DNA from: Myoxocephalus aenaeus
Taxonomy: Eukaryota > Chordata > Actinopteri > Perciformes > Cottidae
Length of the DNA stretch: 64,000 bases
Direction of reading: 5' to 3'
Assembly: GCA_038501785.1 (NCBI GenBank)
Contig: JBAMJR010000180.1
Coordinates: forward strand, 5,909,001 to 5,973,000
Positions 10,926 to 24,700 of this stretch are shown here, in pieces. How positions within the stretch are numbered: position 1 is the stretch's first letter; each line of letters opens with the position of its first letter. The notes under the pieces were generated by a model. It saw only the letters and a list, made by a program, of their open reading frames with translations, made no database searches and had not been told where the DNA came from. A program made the translations under genes and the position numbers.

Positions 10926-11190
10926 CAGTGGTTCTAAACCTTTTTTCACCTGACCAGCGCAAAGCATTTTTGGTTGAAAAAAATATGTAATACACAGCGC
11001 TGTGCCATCAGTGTCTGATTTAATATAGATACAATTCAGTTTAAGAAGTTACACTTACATTATTGAATATTTATGAAATAACTATTCTTAAAGGATTTTT
11101 TCATTTATGCTCATTTTCATTTTTTAGTTTTTTTTTAATCTCAAGTACCCCCTAGTGGTGCCTTCAAGTACCCCCATTTGAGAACCACTG
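10926..11190. mobile_element. nonautonomous hAT element (MITE), 265 bp
   Basis: It begins CAGTGGTTCTAAACC and ends ATTTGAGAACCACTG, giving inverted ends CAGTGGTTCT. It is flanked by perfect 8-bp direct repeats CTTTAAGA (10918-10925 and 11191-11198), the target duplication length of hAT transposons. The right end carries the AAGTACCCCC motif twice. There is no coding capacity, so it must have been mobilised by a related transposase in trans. Confidence 0.92.
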
Positions 11191-11802
11191 CTTTAAGACA
11201 AGGTACAAAAGAACAAAGTTTATGTAACCTTCAAACTCCATTTTTTGTGGTGAAGATCTACACTTGTGGTGAAGATCTACACTTTCTTTGTATTATTGTT
11301 CTTTTTTTTTCATCCAAATTTGTAGCTGCTACATTTCCATTTTTAACTAATGTGTGCAACATGTCACATGGTTTCAGCATTGTGAATATCAGCCCTGCTA
11401 TACTCGAGGTTATAATGTTTTCTCCCTTCACTGCATGGATTAAAGCATTACGTCTGTCTCCTTTTGCCTCGGTCAGGAAGAACATCGTCCAGATTATCCT
11501 CACTTCGGCGCTTTTAGACATGTGATGACTGTCCTTTAATAACGCCCTAAAAGATGTACATGACTTACATTCTCATCTTACAGTCGGCTATTTCAGTGAG
11601 CAGAATTTGCTTTACTAAAGAAAACTACTGGTGCAGGAAAACATGAGAAAATATACAGTTGCAGGAATGCTTTGACAAAGAAATTGCTGAGACACGGTAC
11701 TTTCCTAAACTGAATGCCCTTATGGTGTTTTGAAACTGTCACAATGTGCTTACTGTGAGTGTTTGGACTTCCACACTTCCATGGTGGCTCACTGTCAGAG
11801 TG

Positions 11803-11818
11803 CGTGTGTGTGTGTGTG

Positions 11819-11893
<75 letters not shown>

Positions 11894-12011
11894 ATGCTGA
11901 GTGCACTGAGCCTGCTAGGCTTCCACATTCACTGCACAGATGAGAGTGTGAGTACACACTCGACTCATTAGACACAGCTCAACAGTCTTCTTTGAAATCT
12001 CGCTGTCACAG

Positions 12012-12058
<47 letters not shown>
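11803..12058. repeat. TG/CA-bounded repeat cassette, copy 2
   Basis: (TG)n with one CG interruption at 11803-11892, a 120-bp core, then (CA)n at 12013-12058. The core matches the core of the cassette at 2194-2431 along most of its length, whereas flanks outside the microsatellites do not obviously match. Confidence 0.8.
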
Positions 12059-12061
<3 letters not shown>

Positions 12062-12330
12062 CTCGATTGCAGTCAGTGCCTCTCTTTCTCTCTGTGATGT
12101 TTCCATAGCAACGGCAGGCAGGCCCGGAGGGGCGAGAAGGGAAGCAGTCGTGTTCAGAACCCACAGTGAATTAAACAGCCAGTCAAAATATGCATACAAG
12201 ACCAGTCGGGCCCGCGCCCTTGATTTATCACCGTATCACTGCCGGCACGTCTCGGGACTGGAAGTAATAGTATAGCGCATTAAAGCAGAGGCAATTAAAA
12301 GATGGAGCATTAATCACTTTAACATGAAGT

Positions 12331-12415
12331 ATGAACTCAGTGGACACTTTATTAAGCACACCTGCTCATTACGGCAAACGGCCAGTTCATCCACGCAGCA
12401 ACGCTCGAGGCAGGA
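12331..12415. repeat. probable fragment of a dispersed teleost repeat
   Basis: The stretch CAGTGGACACTTTATTAAGC followed by ACACCTGCTCATTA resembles a dispersed fish repeat I remember by its TTTATTAGGTACACCTG core. Boundaries are approximate and no terminal duplication is visible. Confidence 0.35.
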
Positions 12416-13183
12416 TGGAAAGCTCTCAGACGAAAGTGACAAAACAACTCACACAATTTGACACTTTGGGGTTTTTTGTTGTTTTTTGTGTGGTAGAATG
12501 TGCTGAAAGATGATTGAAAGTGACATGAATAGTGCATATTCATGGGTAATAAGCACATTGAACATCAACCTGAATGTGGATGGGTTTTGGAAATGACACT
12601 TCATGAGTTACACATCAAGGTACGATGACACAACTTCCATCCTTCTTCTACACCTACACATACTGGAAAGAAAATAGTGGTTTAGTTTTCCCTTTCTCTT
12701 TTTTTTGTGCAGCCCCATTGTGAACAGTAGCTCGAAGACCCTCGGCCCGCTGTTCCCAGCCCAACTCCCACTCTCGCCCTCGCGTAAAGATTAGGATTTG
12801 CTAATTTTGTTTCCACCCGTCTCCCAAAAGGGAAATACCGGGGCTGCCAACACGTGCGGGGCAGATGGAGGGGCACTACTTTTTAATTAATTCCACTCAG
12901 AGCAGACTTGGCAGCTGCAGCCACAGAGTCATTTTAAACATGGACCTCTCTCAAGAATTAGGTTGGCAGCATATGGCTGCGAATTGCGAGATTGCCGCCC
13001 ATATAACGGCAGCATCAAAACAACACAGAGCAGCTGGATATAAATATGGCTGTGTTGATTAGATGTGGATATGAGCTAAACTGATAAATAATGAGAGAAG
13101 TTTGTTCATGGGTTGGATGGATCTGTCTGCGCAAATACAGCGAGACGAACAACACATGTCTGTGTGCACACACACAGCAACAC

Positions 13184-13184
<1 letters not shown>
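12416..13184. other. no gene recognised
   Basis: Unique-looking sequence with no recognisable exon, RNA or transposon. Confidence 0.55.

Positions 13185-13244
<60 letters not shown>
13185..13244. repeat. (GT)n microsatellite
   Basis: About 30 uninterrupted GT units. Confidence 0.97.
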
Positions 13245-13245
<1 letters not shown>

Positions 13246-16200
13246 AGAGCACAGTCAGGGTCTGCCAACAAATGTTCTGGTCCATAATTCCGTAATTTGC
13301 TAGTGTGCTCAGTCCCTGTTGAAAACAGTTATCACCACAGGGTAGCCCATGCCTGTTTCCTTTTGGAGGTGGTAAACAAGCGCTGTCCTCACACGCCCGA
13401 CCGCCCCCACCCTCGTTCATTAAGTCCCGCCAAGATCCTTTGCAAATCATGCCCCAGTTCACCTCGCCACAGTAAACAAGACCCTGTTGTCTGCGGTGTG
13501 TCATTTAAGTTTGTCCCGTTTCACTGAACCTCAAATGATTGGACCGACCCGCTAAATGAGCTTCAGCATGAGTGAACTAATGTATTTAGTGACTCTGAGT
13601 TCTGTCTCTTTGAACAACAGTAGCATAAAGATACATTGTGAATTGCTCATTTTTTACCCTCCATTGGAATGTAGGAGAAGCAAGCGGGGAGGAGTTGTTG
13701 GAGATAAAAAGCAAGGCTACATTAACATGTTGGAATAACAGCTCCTCTTGTTTTACTGTTGTGGTAATGAACTAGTACTTCATGATAAAAATATTAACAC
13801 TATAAAGGTGAACTTGAAACAATACGTAACACAAAGACAGACATCCTCCGTTTGTTTAACACCTCTCATTTCACTAATTACTGAGAATGATCACATAAAT
13901 ATGATTCTAACGTCTGCCAGTGAAGTTGTAAAAATGTGATTCTCCACCTCTCTGTCTGTGTTAGCACATAAAAACCTGCAAATAGAGTTGGCTGAAATAT
14001 ACAGACAGTTTATTTGATTTTGTGAGTGAATCAAATCTGGGATATCAGCCATTAGACTATTATCTTTTCCTTTTTTTTAACCACAACAGTTTTACTGTGT
14101 ACGTGTGCTGGTGGAGTAATACGACATATTTGATGTCTGATACTGTTCTTCACTCATGTTGACGTCAGTAATCTGATTCGGTTTCAGGCATTGTTTCCCC
14201 AGGTGTCACTATTTTTGCCATTTCAGTGTTAAAAATTGTACATCTGCTGACAATCTAAAAGAAAGTGAAAAACTGGGAGTTGCAAGTCAGCTTGGAGCCA
14301 GCAGATGTCTCTCCAATGCTGGAGAATCCACGCTCTCGCCACAGAGAGCGGCCTCGTTTGATTCCGGCTCCTCTGCCGCGCCGTCAGAGTGCGTACGCTT
14401 ATCTGAAAGACGGAGTGCTGATGAACCGATAGGCTCTCTCCTCCCTTCACTATGAATGAGAGAGTCAACTTTGATGGATGGGTCTTATCGCAAATCTTCT
14501 CATGAATGAGGAAGGCAGAAGAATTGCTAATCAGGTCCTCCATGTCCCTATCTGATCCATTATGATCCACAGAGTAAAACTAACAGGAAACTATTATCCG
14601 TTCTTGTCTTTTATTGCCTTTTTTTTTGGGGTCACGAGTGAAGTTAATCATGGAAGTGCATTTGGGAAAACAACCCTCCTGCATCCCGAACTTCAAACAG
14701 TGTGTTCATGTTAGATTGTGCACCATCTGTCTATATAACTGCTGTGGCTTGGTGTCAGTTTAAAGGTAGTGGACTGGCTGGCAATGACATCTATCCAACA
14801 TGGCTTCATGAGTAGACAGGGAAGCAACTAATCCAGCCAGATCTGATATTCTTTATCGTAAGGGTGTATGCCGGTGACCTCTGTGTATTATTTGTTTGTG
14901 GAGTTGTGTATGATTTGATACCTCATTGATTGAACCACGCCCATGTCAAGTTCCCATAGTCAGGAATTATTGGGGGAGGGGTTTGATTTAGCAGTTATTG
15001 GTGGAACATTTCTACTTCTATCGCTATTAATGATGCAACCTGCAAATACTTCAAATGTGTCTGTCTGTATTATATTATGTCTTATTGTAGGCTTAATGCT
15101 GCCCATATGTGCAAGTGTGAATGTGTAACGTGTGTGAGCTCCGGCCTGTCCACAGTTGGACCCCGCATCTCTGCCAATGTGAGCTGGCCTCTCAAAATGA
15201 AAAGTTCCCGTCTTTCCTCGTATTCTTTGCAAGATCCATGTGGATCCCTCAAACTTTTCACTATGTTGCTTGGGTTAAACACTCCACCAGTGTCAGTTTG
15301 CTCTCTCCTCCATTCTGTTTCATCCGTGGCCCGGAGCTTATGATCCACATATTGCCTTCATACTTGCTCTGCTTAAAATAGAGCCCATAAGCTCCGCGGC
15401 TGCTCAGTAGCACAAACAGAGCCTGATGGATTTGATAGCAGAATATAACACAATACTTATTTTGTATGTGGCTGTGCATTGTGAAGAGGTGGAGACCTCT
15501 TTATTTAGATTTGTTTTGTTTTTGTTAGATGACCAAAGTACTCGTCACCATGCACCAACACTGAGGTTTATGTTCTATATTTTGCTTATTTGAATCCCAT
15601 CTGCTCACCTGATAGAATACAGTATCGCTACGTGCCAATCAATAACTCCCATATTGACTGAACACCTAAAATAAACTACTGGATTTAGTTCTGGCAGCAG
15701 TAATGATAGCATAACTAGTGTTTGTGCTCCAATTTCACTCCTTTGTAGATCTCTGTATATGTCAACAATATTGTTTTGATTATCTGATGCTGTAGAGGGT
15801 TTTATTTTAGACCATGCCTGGGACTCATAGTAATTCAGAATTCTTAGTAGTTACAACAAGGACATGAAAGCAAATCATATTGCCGTATCTCAAGATTTAG
15901 TTTTTTTTTTCTCCCTCATTATTGTCATCAGCAGCGATCACAGTTAAAAGACTCATGTGATGTTTGAAGACTTTTTCTTGAGACAACTCTTTGTAATGAC
16001 CATCGTGCACACACATCTACAGACACACTCCTATGCATATGCATGGGAGCATGCATGGCAATTTTATCAGGATAAAAACACTTCTTTGGATGTTTTATTT
16101 TCGGACAAACTGCTATGAAGTTATTTTTCATAAAGAGGCTGAAAAGGTCAAACAGAGACGCCTTTTCTAGTAAAACATATTCAACTGTCGTTTGCCATTT

Positions 16201-16309
16201 GTTTGAATTCACTTCACGTACAGGCAGCTCAGGAAAATATAGAAAACAAGTTTTGGACCGACCCTTAAACTAATGCACCGAGTCCCCTTTATCCATCCAT
16301 CAACCTTTT

Positions 16310-16311
<2 letters not shown>
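13245..16311. other. 3 kb without recognised features
   Basis: Open frames are short (up to 113 codons near 14229-14570, minus) and carry no family motif or convincing splice context. No transposon ends or RNA genes were seen. It may contain conserved noncoding elements, which cannot be judged from one sequence. Confidence 0.55.

Positions 16312-16350
<39 letters not shown>
16312..16350. repeat. (ATT)n microsatellite
   Basis: About 13 ATT units. Confidence 0.95.
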
Positions 16351-16715
16351 CCATAGTTGTCTTCACCTCAAGTCAAAAATAAAGGTGGAACACACTTCCT
16401 GTGGGTCGATGGCGTTTGGCACACAAAATCAGTCAGTGGATTTTTGATTTGTGAAATATCCTTCAGCAATGACGTGACGAAAAGCTCAATTCGCCCCGAT
16501 CCAAATAATTCACCGTCTTTATGAGCGTCCTTGTCAACCGCTGAAGTGATGATTAGGTGGAAAGTGGAGGACGGCTGGAGTTGGTCATGCCTGAGCGGCG
16601 CTGTGCGAGGAAAACAAAGGCTTGACAGCTGACAGCGAGTGGGTTGAAAACCCGGCCACGAAAGGCCATGTTCACATCATTGAAGAAGATAAATAAAGTA
16701 CACTCCTGCTATTTG

Positions 16716-16718
<3 letters not shown>

Positions 16719-16751
<33 letters not shown>
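16719..16751. repeat. (TA)n microsatellite
   Basis: About 16 TA units. Confidence 0.95.
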
Positions 16752-16754
<3 letters not shown>

Positions 16755-19027
16755 TGAACAACTCGGTTTGTATGCCACGTTTATGAAATCCGTTCAGGTC
16801 TGCTTTGCGAAAAACCTTTTATTTCACTCATAATTGACACATTTAGATTATGAATAAGATCCCGGTGCATTGAACCTCTTGTTTATCCACTGTAATGGAG
16901 GTGGAGAATAACAATGAGCTGTACAACTTTAAACACATCAATATGCTATTCAGAGGTTTACTCGCCAACCTCAGACTTTGCAAACCATAGAGTCTTTTCA
17001 TGAGGAGCGCTCTGGACTTGGGCAAATTGGCTGGAGGGAGGATTTACCTCTTCTTATAGGTACAGTTATTTTGCTCACTCTCTTTCTCCATCTCGTGAGT
17101 GTTGGTTTAACGGTATATTAACCTACGCTTATCAAGTGCAATTAGCTGTTGCGTAACATCCCCACGCACAGCCACAAGCCTCACTGTAGCTAATAAGCAT
17201 TGTCATTCACTTGTTGAGCCCTTGTGTATCATGCAAACAATTACAACACTCATTACCTTTAATTTGATTTGTCTGAGAAGGCCTTCCAATGATTACCAAT
17301 ACCTTATGCTGGAGGAAGTGTTGAGAATACTCCGTTGTCGTATGGATGTTGGATGCCGGCTTCTGATCCACTTACATTTCCCCTCGAGAAACCTCGGTCA
17401 CGATTACAGCTTTACCAACTCTGACCGACCCAAAAGACGGGGCTTTGAGAGCAAACCATCATTACCACATTCTTGCAGTCTTTTGGGGGAAAATTGCATT
17501 TGATTTGCATCAGCTTCCCTTTCTTTCTTCCCTCCAATTATTTGCATAATATTAACGAATCAAACTGCATAATCAAAAATAGAGCGGAAGTCATGTAATT
17601 TATTTTGTATATGACATCGCTGTCACCTGCTGGTTCCTATAGGACGCCTCTCCCAGAAGGAGAGGTGTCACTCAGCGAGTTAAACACTGGAACGGGATGG
17701 CTGCGTTTCAGCTATTAGCATAATTTGGCTGTTTTGATGCTTATCTGATGAATTTCTCCTTTCAAAACTGTGATACATAATGAAATATTCTCAAAGATTG
17801 GACACACTTCTTAACTAAACCCTGAGAGTAAAACCGCCGGAATATCACGACGGATCTTTTTTTTTTTATATCATCCCATCTTGTCAGTTAAAAAGAAAAA
17901 CATCAAACGAAATCAGATTACACTGCAGTGTTGCACAAGGTTTGCATATAATGAAGGAAAAAAGAACAAGTGCAGCCAGAAATCCATCACTGGTTGAGGC
18001 ATTGGATGCTGGTCCACTCAGCTCATTTAAGACACCAGCACTGCTCTGTGGATTCTAATTATGATCACAATGTCTCTTAAATGTTAATTTAGGCTCATTA
18101 TCCGACCATTGAAATCGCCTTGGGATATTAAACACATCCTTGCCCTGCTCTTATACTTACAGTGTCACCTCTCACGCCTTATCAATAAGAGCTATTAATA
18201 TCCTTGAGGACGCAGCAGAAAAAAATCATTCTCTGTGGATCTTGTGTTGTAGTTGATTAGCACCTACTGAGGCATTGCAGCTGGATTTGATTGATGACTC
18301 ATAACATGACAGCAACATCTGGTAAACTTGCTCTCTCCACTTGCATATTAGTAGTTCACTGAAATAGAATTAAAGGAATAGTGTTTTCTTTTTTGAATGC
18401 TGTATTTAAGTAAAATAAACGTACACGAAGCAAAGAGATGTTGTTGTGCATTGCTGTGTTGAAGGCAACGACTCAGCTGAATGCATGCAGGCCTAAAGGT
18501 CTCTCCAGAGGATCCATGTAGTTCTTTAGAAATACTCCCTTTCGCTGCAGAGGCTGACAGATATGTTGTTGGAAGCACAAACAACAAGCCAGCAGAGCAG
18601 GTTCAGCACTTTAGCCGGATGTCTTGTTCTCAATACAAATTCTGGGTTTTTGAATATTTTATGAACCGAATCTGAAAGCCTTTTCTTTTCCTTTTTGCTC
18701 ATCCATTATATCACCTATGCCACCTTTGTCAGAGCTCCTTGATGTTGCAGGGGTTCACAATGCATTGAAAAAAACCAACAACAACAATGTGAAACCATGA
18801 CACTCTTTCAGCTATACTCTGAAGAGGAAGTGCACAGGTGTCCTGTGAGTGTCTATACTTCCTTTGAGGCACAAACACATAATATAGTGGCTTGTTATCC
18901 ATCACAATTTGCTGACAGAGCCTCGGGGAAGGAGTGTTTTTAAAGTTGACAAGCCAGAGACGACATTCTCTCCGCTGCCTCAGCTTAACTTCAGGGGGTA
19001 AATGGAACTTCTTAGAGAATGTGGTTT

Positions 19028-19030
<3 letters not shown>
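16752..19030. other. no gene recognised
   Basis: AT-rich, apparently unique DNA. Frames are under 95 codons with no recognisable motif. Confidence 0.55.

Positions 19031-19094
<64 letters not shown>
19031..19094. repeat. (GT)n microsatellite
   Basis: About 32 GT units. Confidence 0.97.
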
Positions 19095-19095
<1 letters not shown>

Positions 19096-19857
19096 GGACT
19101 ATATATAACAAACCGAGGAGTGTATCGATAGATTGACCCATTCACTAGACAATCAGCAACGGTGGAGTGTCTCTGCTTCAGGCAACGCCCTCCCACTGTT
19201 TATCCACTTTCCCTTTCTCAGAGTCTTCTCTGGGCTTTGAACAGGCGCTGCTCTCCAGTGCACTTGTTGGTATTAGGCGGAGACTTGCCTCTGGGCATTT
19301 CTTTGAAAGGAGAGGGTGGCTGCATGATGTTCTCAGGTTGTCTATAAAGAAAGCAGAGACAGTGGCAGGAATATGTTTTCCTGTAGCTTCTGAGAGGAGA
19401 GTGTCTAAATATGTCCTGATACAAGTTGCTGTCTGAAACTGGAAAAAGAAAGACAAAACAGATGTAGTTAGAGAATTGTTCGGGACCAGCTTTTTAAGAT
19501 TTTACACATGCAAGAGACCTGCATATACGGGATATAAATTGTATTTCTTTTTTTGCTGTGACAGATTGAAAACAATCTAATTATTCAGTGTAACGTCCAG
19601 CTGGAAGCCCACCCATGTGTTGCAGACAGAGGGAGACACGTGTGGAGACACAGGCATGTGCCAGCGCTTTAGTTGGGACATTTCTTCTACATGGATGCAC
19701 TTGATTGGCCATCTCATTTCATTGTGTGTTACGGGTGATGGCAGACACTGACCTGTCTGGCTGTAAAAGTCCAGAGTGTTCCACCTCAGTGCGGTTGCTT
19801 CTGTCCCTGGAGACTCCTCTGGAGGGCCGCAGTCTCTGCACTCCATCATGTACGAGC

Positions 19858-19943
19858 GCTCAGCTGCACGTCCTTCCTTGTATTTGCACGGACCGAGTGT
19901 TACTTTATTTTTTCGGACCTGTGGGCACGTCACATAGCCGGCA
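19858..19943 (+). repeat. diverged direct duplication, copy 1
   Basis: Aligns with 20554-20645. Shared words in order are CTCAGCTGCAC, TCCTT, ATTTGCAC, GACC, CTTTATTTT/CTTATTTT and CACGTCACATA/CACTTCACATA. Divergence looks high, so it is an old local duplication or two copies of an unidentified repeat. Confidence 0.6.
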
Positions 19944-20395
19944 GATGTGAGGGTCAGCAGTCGGGTCAGACTGTGTGTTTAGAGTGACGATGTGGTTTTT
20001 TAAATGCTGTATATTAAATGTCCTGTGTCTAAGCAAGGGGTTCCCTTCCCACTGGTGCCGGAGGGAAATGCACCCTTTCACTTTCCAAAATCCTATTTTG
20101 GCCCCCCTCACTTCACTTCTCCCCCTCAGGTTTTTTTGTAGCTTACTGTCCAGCCTGATAAAAGAAAAACTGACAAATGTTGATTGAGTTGCCTTCAATT
20201 ACTACTTTGCACCCGAATAAAAATGAGCTCAACGAGCAGTAGCAAATAGTTTTGCCTTGGGTTTCGCCTCTCGGGCAGCAGACATATTAGTGAAGGTTGT
20301 TGAAGAATAACTTAATTTAATTCACACCATTGTTATTCCGTCCAACATGCACAGGTGCACAAACACGATCCATAGACATCATTGTGGAGAGATGC

Positions 20396-20415
20396 TATAT
20401 ACTGTACAGTATATA
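20396..20415. repeat. 20-bp perfect palindrome
   Basis: TATATACTGTACAGTATATA is its own reverse complement. No loop is present, so it would form only as a cruciform or serve as a symmetric protein site. Confidence 0.8.
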
Positions 20416-20553
20416 GGGATGGCAAGAGTTACAGCAAGATCAAGTTTATATCGCGTTTGTGGTTTCCATTTTCAAACCACCACAATAACCAGTTTTTATT
20501 AAAATTGTATCTAATATTATGATATATTTAACATATTGTGATTTTAGACAATT

Positions 20554-20645
20554 CTCAGCTGCACATCCTTGGGTGAATTTGCACAGACCAACTGTGACCT
20601 TATTTTGTCAGAACTGCAAACACTTCACATACAGTAGCATGCAGG
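20554..20645 (+). repeat. diverged direct duplication, copy 2
   Basis: Partner of the copy at 19858-19943, about 700 bp downstream in the same orientation. Confidence 0.6.
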
Positions 20646-21279
20646 TTAAAGGTCAACCCACCAGTCTGCCTTCTCCTGCCCTCCTCACGCTGGTTTGGGA
20701 ATATATTGTTATTAACGCTTGATATCACGTTAACCCGATACCTGACTGCACTGAAACAGTATTCGATACCTCCGTATAACACAATTACGTCTAACTCTCT
20801 GGTCTCGTAGCAGTGTGTCTATCACTACAGTTGCGGAGTAAAGTCTCTGCAAACATTGACACGGGATTAAGCTGTGGCAGCGGTCCCGTAGGAGCGAGAT
20901 CAAACACGGGATGATCCGCGGCATACGGCCGCCTCATGCATGAGAAGGTGGGAACGGGGCCAGAGCCTGAGCTGCGGTTGGACCGACCCCGTCGACCTCA
21001 GGTGTGGAGAGAGGGAGGAGGTGCCAACTGTTTGCAAACAACAGTTGCTGATTGAAGTCAAGGAGCAAGGCTGCGCTCCCTCCTCCTTACTGCTGCCCTC
21101 CCTTCCCCTCACTCTGTGCCTCTTTCACTACAATGCCACATTCCACTCAGAGATTGAGGTTGGAAATTTCCAGTTTCCTGTTGGGTTATCATTATGACCC
21201 ACTCTGTTGTCACTGAACAAAAGTCTCATCCTCAATGAATTTACCACAGACACTAACCTTTAATATATATACTCTCTCG

Positions 21280-21720
21280 GCTGCTTCTCCCTCAGCTAAG
21301 CTACCCCCAATGGCTATACTTAGATAAGCCACACCCCGACAGCCGCGGTTATGGAATTGCCGCCCTTTACCGTCGGCATATATACAAAAAACATCCTGAC
21401 TACCATCCAAACCCTGTCCTCCTTTGAACACCTGACTTTCAAACTGTCTGGTCTCAAACCCCCATCCCTGAACCCAAACACATACACACTGTAACATCAA
21501 GTCCATCGGTCCCTCTCCCTGTTCGCCTCTCTCACTAACAAATGATCCATCTTCACCCCCTTCCTTGAGCAACTCCCCCACAGACCTGCCTTGATCAGCT
21601 GGATCATCTCTCACCCACACCGCCTACACCTGGCTTCATCCACTCAGTCTCCGTAACCCCAAGGTCCTCTTCTCCAAAGTAAACAACATTCTCAAACCTA
21701 TGAGACATCCTGTACATCCT
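21280..21720 (+). mobile_element. degraded LINE endonuclease fragment
   Basis: Plus-strand translation in shifting frames gives YLDKPHPDSRGYGIAALYRR and then SSFEHLTFKLSGL. These correspond in order to the mid-endonuclease motifs of L2/CR1-type LINEs (a G-R-G-G-G-I-A block followed by FE-L-F). Further on, PKVLFSKVNNILKP resembles the region after the endonuclease. Several frameshifts and at least one large deletion separate the pieces. A 136-codon minus-strand frame over the same region is only a shadow. Confidence 0.5.
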
Positions 21721-24700
21721 GCTCGATGCATTGCCGATCGGCCAGGTGTTAGCGGAGAGTGTTATGCTGACCAGGGCAAGCAAAATTTTAGCAATTTGGC
21801 AATACTGTAACGGAAGAAATCTGTAAAAATAGATAATAAAAGTGAGTTATATGGCATTCGTTTTCCATATGTATTCGCTCATGTTTTACAAAGGGTTCAA
21901 TCAGAGCCGGGCCATACAACAATGGGAGCAATCAATAATATCCATACAGGGCTAGTAGTATAAAGCTGTTAGAACATATCATAATACTAACGGAGCTCTA
22001 AATTACAGAGAACTTGTCACACAGCACAGATTTGGATCAGACAATGCTTATCTTTTTTTTAATATATATCTTATGACTGATTCTGGTAGATTAAATGCAA
22101 AACAAATACTTAAAAACAGCCATGGTATTATAACCTTTAAGGGTATTTAACTGTATTTTACCCAGCATAAATGTTGATTTATTTCCCTCACTGTGTGTTA
22201 CCACTGGACACCAGTCCCTCTCTCTATCTTATGCAACGGTGTACGGTGGTTTCCTTGTTGTCTTGCCAACTAGTTACGATGTACAGGTCCTTGCCCACCA
22301 TGTACATGATGTCTTTTTTCTGCCCGTCCTTTTTCTGTCACTCTTTCAATTATTCTGTCTGTTCCACTCAGGCTGCCACCTGATAGGAGCAGGATGAAAG
22401 AGGGTGCACTGTAACTGAGCCCAACCCATCATGCAGCACTGCAACATACAAGTATCTGTCATCTGTCCCTCAGATCACAGCCCCATCCCGCAACAAGAAA
22501 GACAACAAAAAAGAAATATCTCAGCCCTAAAACGGGGAACAATCTCACTGTTTTTCTTTTTTGTACATGCAGCCAATCTCTTGTTCGCCCGCTCTCCTTT
22601 TTGCCGTATTCATTTTACAGCTCTGATGGGAGTGAAATAATCAGGCTGCCAAGCTGGCAGGCCATGGACGGCATGGGGCGCTTTGATCTGGACTTCCTTT
22701 TATAGGCATTCACTCACATATGGTCATACATACACACACATGCATGCACCGAGACACAGGCCAAGGACCAGCTCGGTAGAAATAGTTTCTGGGTTAGAGA
22801 GGCTCAGGGTTACGGCTGTCGCCTCCCACACAGACGGAAGGCTGTTTCTTGGGCTCATAATGCTTCACCACTTGGTTAAGCGTCAGTTCCTTTAAAATGC
22901 ACCTCTGCTAGTTTGCCGCCTCCACTGATACACAACACATCCCATCAGACCAATACTTCACACATGGTTATGGAGATAAAGGCTGCTCCTCAGCTTTATG
23001 CATGACCATGTACAGCAGCAGACCACTGGAGGTTAGAAGAGGGTTGTGTGAGTGTGTGAATTTGAAGTTTGCGTAATCCTATAGGACACATGACCCCAGG
23101 AAGATTTGTATAAAAGGGATGCCCTTAGTCAAATTACCCCGTTTAAATACTGAGTATTCAATTGGCCTTTGTGAGGGTGTGCATTGGACAGATTAATTGC
23201 ATCACTGATATGCAAATCTATATAATCCAAAATCCACCCAGTTCATTTAGTCCTTGTTTCCCTAGTATGCATCCTGGGTATTGTTGTTTATGTAAGCACA
23301 GCAGCTGCGTATGTGTTGAGTCATGAGTGAACCCAGCTTCGGTGCAGATGGTGCATTCAAGTGTTTTCAGGTGCTCAGTGTTCCGGCTCTTCTTAGCCTT
23401 CACTATACACGATTCCTATGGCCTGATTGTGCTGATGCCATTCACTATTGAGTGATTTGTTTTAATGGATAGCATTTGGGGTCATATAGAAGGTTTTTGC
23501 CAGGGTGGTCGATGCATTTTAGAAACTTGTTTTGTTACATTTGTTGAAATTCTCCTTACAACCCGAAAGAAAAAGAAGAACAAAAAAATCTGTTACTGTC
23601 GCAGGACTTAATAAGTCTGTCTGACCTCCTTGCTTTTCTACCTGCGGCCACTCTGCATGCAGCCGTAGTCTTCTACAGCTTGACAGTTGTGAAAACTAAC
23701 AATAGCCATATCTAGTAGTGATCATTTTGGGGCGGTGGCTGTCAGTTTTACGACTACTTTCTCGATAGATTTCTGACTTTTTAAAGTTGGGCTGCTAACT
23801 TCTTTCATTGAAAAAGAGTTGGCAATTTTCATTTTTTATTTACCCTTGGAGATTATTTATAATAACGGTTCTCTCTCATGTCACGAACACCAGACCAGCA
23901 TAGGCAGAAATGCACCGTTTATCCCCACTGATAAACAACCATCAACTAGATCCGAACATAAATGTGATTTTTACAGTTCCCCATAAACAGCTCTGAAATG
24001 CCGGGTGATTAACCTGTGGTTCCTCGCTAAATGGCTTTACCAATAGCCAGTCATCACAGAGAGCCATCTACCGTAAGTGACAAATGTTCAGCGTTGGGTA
24101 ATTGATGTACGTGAGACCGCCCCGCCCTACCGTGCCCCTTCCTCTGCATTGTCCACAGTGCCCTGCTGGGTTGTATAGTATTTACTTGCCTGACTCGGCT
24201 CCTTTATGGTCCTGCCCGGCTTAATGGGCCCAAAGAGAGCCACAGATCATGTTTCACCTTCCCTCATAACAGGATGCATGTAGTGATTCTGCTCAGATAC
24301 ACTCAGCCTGGACTGAGTATTTCACCAACTTATTAAGTTAAGTTTTAGAGAACATACTCAGACTCATGGTTCACCCAGTCAGTGTTTTCACTTGTATTGC
24401 CTGATTGCTGAATCTGCACATTTGTTCTCCAGTGTATGAATTAAGCCTGGTTGACATATCGTTATCCCTGCTAAGGCAGAACCCCATAATCATTTCCGTT
24501 ACGTGCACTTTGGTGACATTACGTTTCCCAGCATATCATTCGGCTTCAACCTGGGCAGAGGTGTAATCAGCCAGAGTAGCTGAGGCCGCCTTACATTCAC
24601 CTCATATATGTCACAATCCAGCAGCACCACAAGCCACTGCCTCCAAAATGTCTCTCTCTTAAACAGATTATATAGGGATTTTCTTTCTGTCGTTTCCCAC

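Noticed and set aside
21210..21620. A 136-codon minus-strand frame
   Set aside because: It lies antisense to recognisable LINE endonuclease text on the plus strand.
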